A stretch of 64,000 nt of DNA from Runella slithyformis DSM 19594 (GTDB lineage: Bacteria > Bacteroidota > Bacteroidia > Cytophagales > Spirosomataceae): positions 3,299,001-3,363,000 of the forward strand of contig NC_015703.1 of NCBI RefSeq assembly GCF_000218895.1, read 5' to 3'. The notes below the pieces were generated by a model that had not been told where the DNA came from, made no database searches, and was given only the letters and a program-made list of their open reading frames with translations. This document shows, in pieces, positions 62,350-64,000 of the stretch (position 1 is the first letter of the stretch; each line of letters opens with the position of its first letter). The position numbers and the translations under genes are program-made.

Positions 62350-62715
62350 ACCAACCTTATACCATATTGATTTTTGCAAAAGCAGAGCCGATTTGGCCCC
62401 TTGGCGAAGCTTTGCCTTTCTAAACCTTTTGCCTTTTAGCAGCCATAAAAAACATTTTATCAGTTATCTTCCGAATGAGCGGTAACCCTGCTTATTCAAA
62501 CCGTTATCTCCCATTTCAACCCTCTTTTTACCCTTAACTTATAAGTCGTGAATCCTGATTCGTTGTATTGCCTGTTCAATCGACGGTCTTTCTTTATGCT
62601 TTGGTTGTACTCATGAGTGTAATACAACTACCGGGGCAGCGTATAGCTGTATCCGTAACCTCTATGGTATGAAATCAAGGCAAAAAAATAGTATAATGCT
62701 AAACTGAAAATAGCT
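62350..62715. other. Non-coding stretch before tonB
   Basis: No gene supported. Contains the palindrome ACTCATGAGT at 62609-62618 within an imperfect GTTGTA/TACAAC hairpin, possibly regulatory. No clear TAnnTTTG box. Confidence 0.4.
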
Positions 62716-63561
62716 ATGAATACGTACAAACACCCCTTCCCGGTCTTGGCCGAGAGCAGCGAAGCTATGACCTTAGACGACATCATCTTCATGAACCGTC
62801 ACCGTGAGTACGGTGCTTACGACCTCCGAAAAGCTTATCCGACGGCGCTCCGAAATGCTGTTTTGTTGGGTATCGGTCTCTTTTTGCTGATGTTTATCGG
62901 CCCCACCATTTATGGACACCTGGCTCCCGATGAGCCTCAATTTTCGATGAAAGAGCTCCAATTGAGTGATGTAACGCTCGCCCCGAAAGAAGAAAAACCG
63001 CTGCCGGAATTGGAGAAGCCCAAGGAACTGCCCAAGCAGGCCGCTGTACGCTACCTGACGCCGGAAGTGACGGAAAACCCTCCTCATGAAGAACTGCCGC
63101 CGCCAACGGAAGAGTTTGAAAAAGCCCCGCCCGGTCCCGAAACCATTGAAGGTACAGGCGGGGAGGAGGTTGCTATTATAGCCCCTCCCGAAGATACGCC
63201 CGCCCCGGAAGCCACCAAGCCTGCCGAAGTGGAAGCCAAAGCGCCGGAAATATTTGAAAAGGTGGAGATCGACCCGCAGTTTGCGGGAGGGCCCGAAGGT
63301 CTACGGGCATTTTTGATGAAAAACCTGCATTACCCAAGTCCTGCCCAACGAAGCAACATTCAGGGGCGCGTCTACCTGACGTTTACGGTGGAGCCGGACG
63401 GGTCATTGTCCAACCTCAATGTCATCCGGGGAATCGGATTTGGGTGTGATGAAGAAGCCCTGCGGGTTATGAAACTGATGCCGAAATGGAAACCGGGCAA
63501 GCAATCGGGGCGGGCCGTAAGAGTGAAATTTACGATGCCGATCGTGTTTGCGCTGGAGTAG
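62716..63561 (+). CDS. Energy transducer TonB
   Basis: 281 aa. Juxtamembrane module YGAYDLRKAYPTALRNAVLL, membrane helix at about 48-68, and a Pro/Glu/Lys-rich periplasm-spanning linker (about 85-185). The C-terminal TonB domain at about 195-280 has YPSPAQRSNIQGRVYLTFTV, CDEEALRVMKLMPKWKPGKQ and ending VKFTMPIVFALE. It couples ExbBD energy to outer-membrane receptors. No exbB or exbD adjacent, so it is an orphan TonB. Confidence 0.92.
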   Translation: MNTYKHPFPVLAESSEAMTLDDIIFMNRHREYGAYDLRKAYPTALRNAVLLGIGLFLLMFIGPTIYGHLAPDEPQFSMKELQLSDVTLAPKEEKPLPELEKPKELPKQAAVRYLTPEVTENPPHEELPPPTEEFEKAPPGPETIEGTGGEEVAIIAPPEDTPAPEATKPAEVEAKAPEIFEKVEIDPQFAGGPEGLRAFLMKNLHYPSPAQRSNIQGRVYLTFTVEPDGSLSNLNVIRGIGFGCDEEALRVMKLMPKWKPGKQSGRAVRVKFTMPIVFALE

Positions 63562-63587
63562 GTTGATTCATGCAGAGGTGAGAAGAA

Positions 63588-63630
63588 GCAGAGACGCACA
63601 AAATAGTTGTAAAAAGCTTTGCGTCTCTGC
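63588..63630. terminator. Hairpin between convergent tonB and beta-barrel genes
   Basis: Perfect 10-bp stem GCAGAGACGC/GCGTCTCTGC in the 77-bp intergenic gap. Confidence 0.6.
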
Positions 63631-63638
63631 GTGAATGA

Positions 63639-64000
63639 TTAATACCCGCTGCCGAAGCGATAATTGAGGCCAATTGAGGCGAAATACGGGCTACCAACCG
63701 CAAGCTCGCCGTTGAGGCCGATGTTTTCGGTAAGGTACGTGCGCAGTCCGAAGAGGATCACCTGAACCTGCGGCAAGACAAAACCGCCTTTCAGTTTATT
63801 GCCAAGCACGCTGCGCCAGATGCCGCTGCCGCCGGCCTCTTTAAATACCTCATCCAGTTTACTGTCGACCAAACTTGAGCCGGCATTGACTCCCCAAATA
63901 CCAATGCCCAATCGAACCCCCGAATACATATCTACGCGGTTGGCATTGCCGTAATGAAACAGCGCCCGGGCACCGAGGGTGATGCGCGATACGTTTAGGG
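63639..64000 (-). CDS. C-terminal part of an outer-membrane beta-barrel protein (partial)
   Basis: The frame is open past the internal ATG at 63929 to the right edge (SRITLGARALFHYGNANRVD precedes it), so the 5' end is outside the window. Alternating beta strands with aromatic girdles (VQVILFGLRTYLTENIGL, SPYFASIGLNYRF) and a C-terminus of the kind used for barrel insertion. No specific family recognised. Confidence 0.7.
   Translation of the reverse strand, partial: LNVSRITLGARALFHYGNANRVDMYSGVRLGIGIWGVNAGSSLVDSKLDEVFKEAGGSGIWRSVLGNKLKGGFVLPQVQVILFGLRTYLTENIGLNGELAVGSPYFASIGLNYRFGSGY

Noticed and set aside
62232-62485. Two overlapping ORFs after the PadR-linked gene
   Set aside because: Out-of-frame extensions of the real gene end into non-coding DNA.

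Overview
The window reads as a chromosomal segment of a Cytophagales-type Bacteroidota, plausibly close to Runella or its relatives. The evidence is a eukaryotic-type (GSII) glutamine synthetase, three Cys-type sulfatases, MbnP/MbnH-like proteins, TonB with the Bacteroidota membrane-anchored N-terminus, LytS/LytTR remnants, and promoters of the TAnnTTTG type. The species assignment is inference. No rRNA, tRNA or CRISPR array was seen.

Layout. 1-5.9 kb: the end of a membrane protein, a Gfo/Idh oxidoreductase and two secreted phosphatases. 5.9-11.0 kb: an AT-rich accessory island with four copies of a hairpin-rich repeat, a 215-bp tandem duplication, a 112-bp MITE, two small hypothetical genes and a two-gene module (vWA-like lipoprotein plus membrane-anchored phospholipase-D-fold protein). 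11.1-14.2 kb: split proton-translocating transhydrogenase operon. 14.6-17.4 kb: mannonate dehydratase and an S41 protease. 17.5-19.7 kb: a gene graveyard in which a LytS kinase, an MNT/HEPN toxin-antitoxin pair and a LytTR regulator are all decayed. 19.7-31.7 kb: housekeeping and hydrolytic genes (HslU, HtrA-like protease, three sulfatases, diadenylate cyclase, DedA, Uup-type ABC-F). 31.8-35.5 kb: a five-gene signalling operon containing one intact histidine kinase and one apparent pseudokinase. 36.1-39.5 kb: a DUF234-type ATPase gene lying between a duplicated 5' end of an ABC-F gene and the intact gene. 40-47.2 kb: GSII, a 3-amino-sugar/glycan gene cluster and an M42 peptidase. 47.3-53.6 kb: a sugar dehydrogenase/PKD protein, a DUF885 peptidase and a Tat-exported Gfo/Idh protein. 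53.8-57 kb: a RloA/RloB (AbiL-like) defence pair whose second gene is hit by an IS5-family element. 57-61.2 kb: a copper/heme periplasmic redox group (PHM-like monooxygenase, LOV-like PAS protein, MbnH, MbnP). 61.4-64 kb: PadR regulator, a membrane protein sharing its membrane anchor with TonB, TonB, and a partial beta-barrel protein.

The strongest leads are the uncharacterised PLD/vWA-lipoprotein module framed by cassette-like repeats, the IS-interrupted RloAB locus together with a MITE that carries the same terminal repeats, and the intact but catalytically stripped histidine kinase next to its active paralogue.
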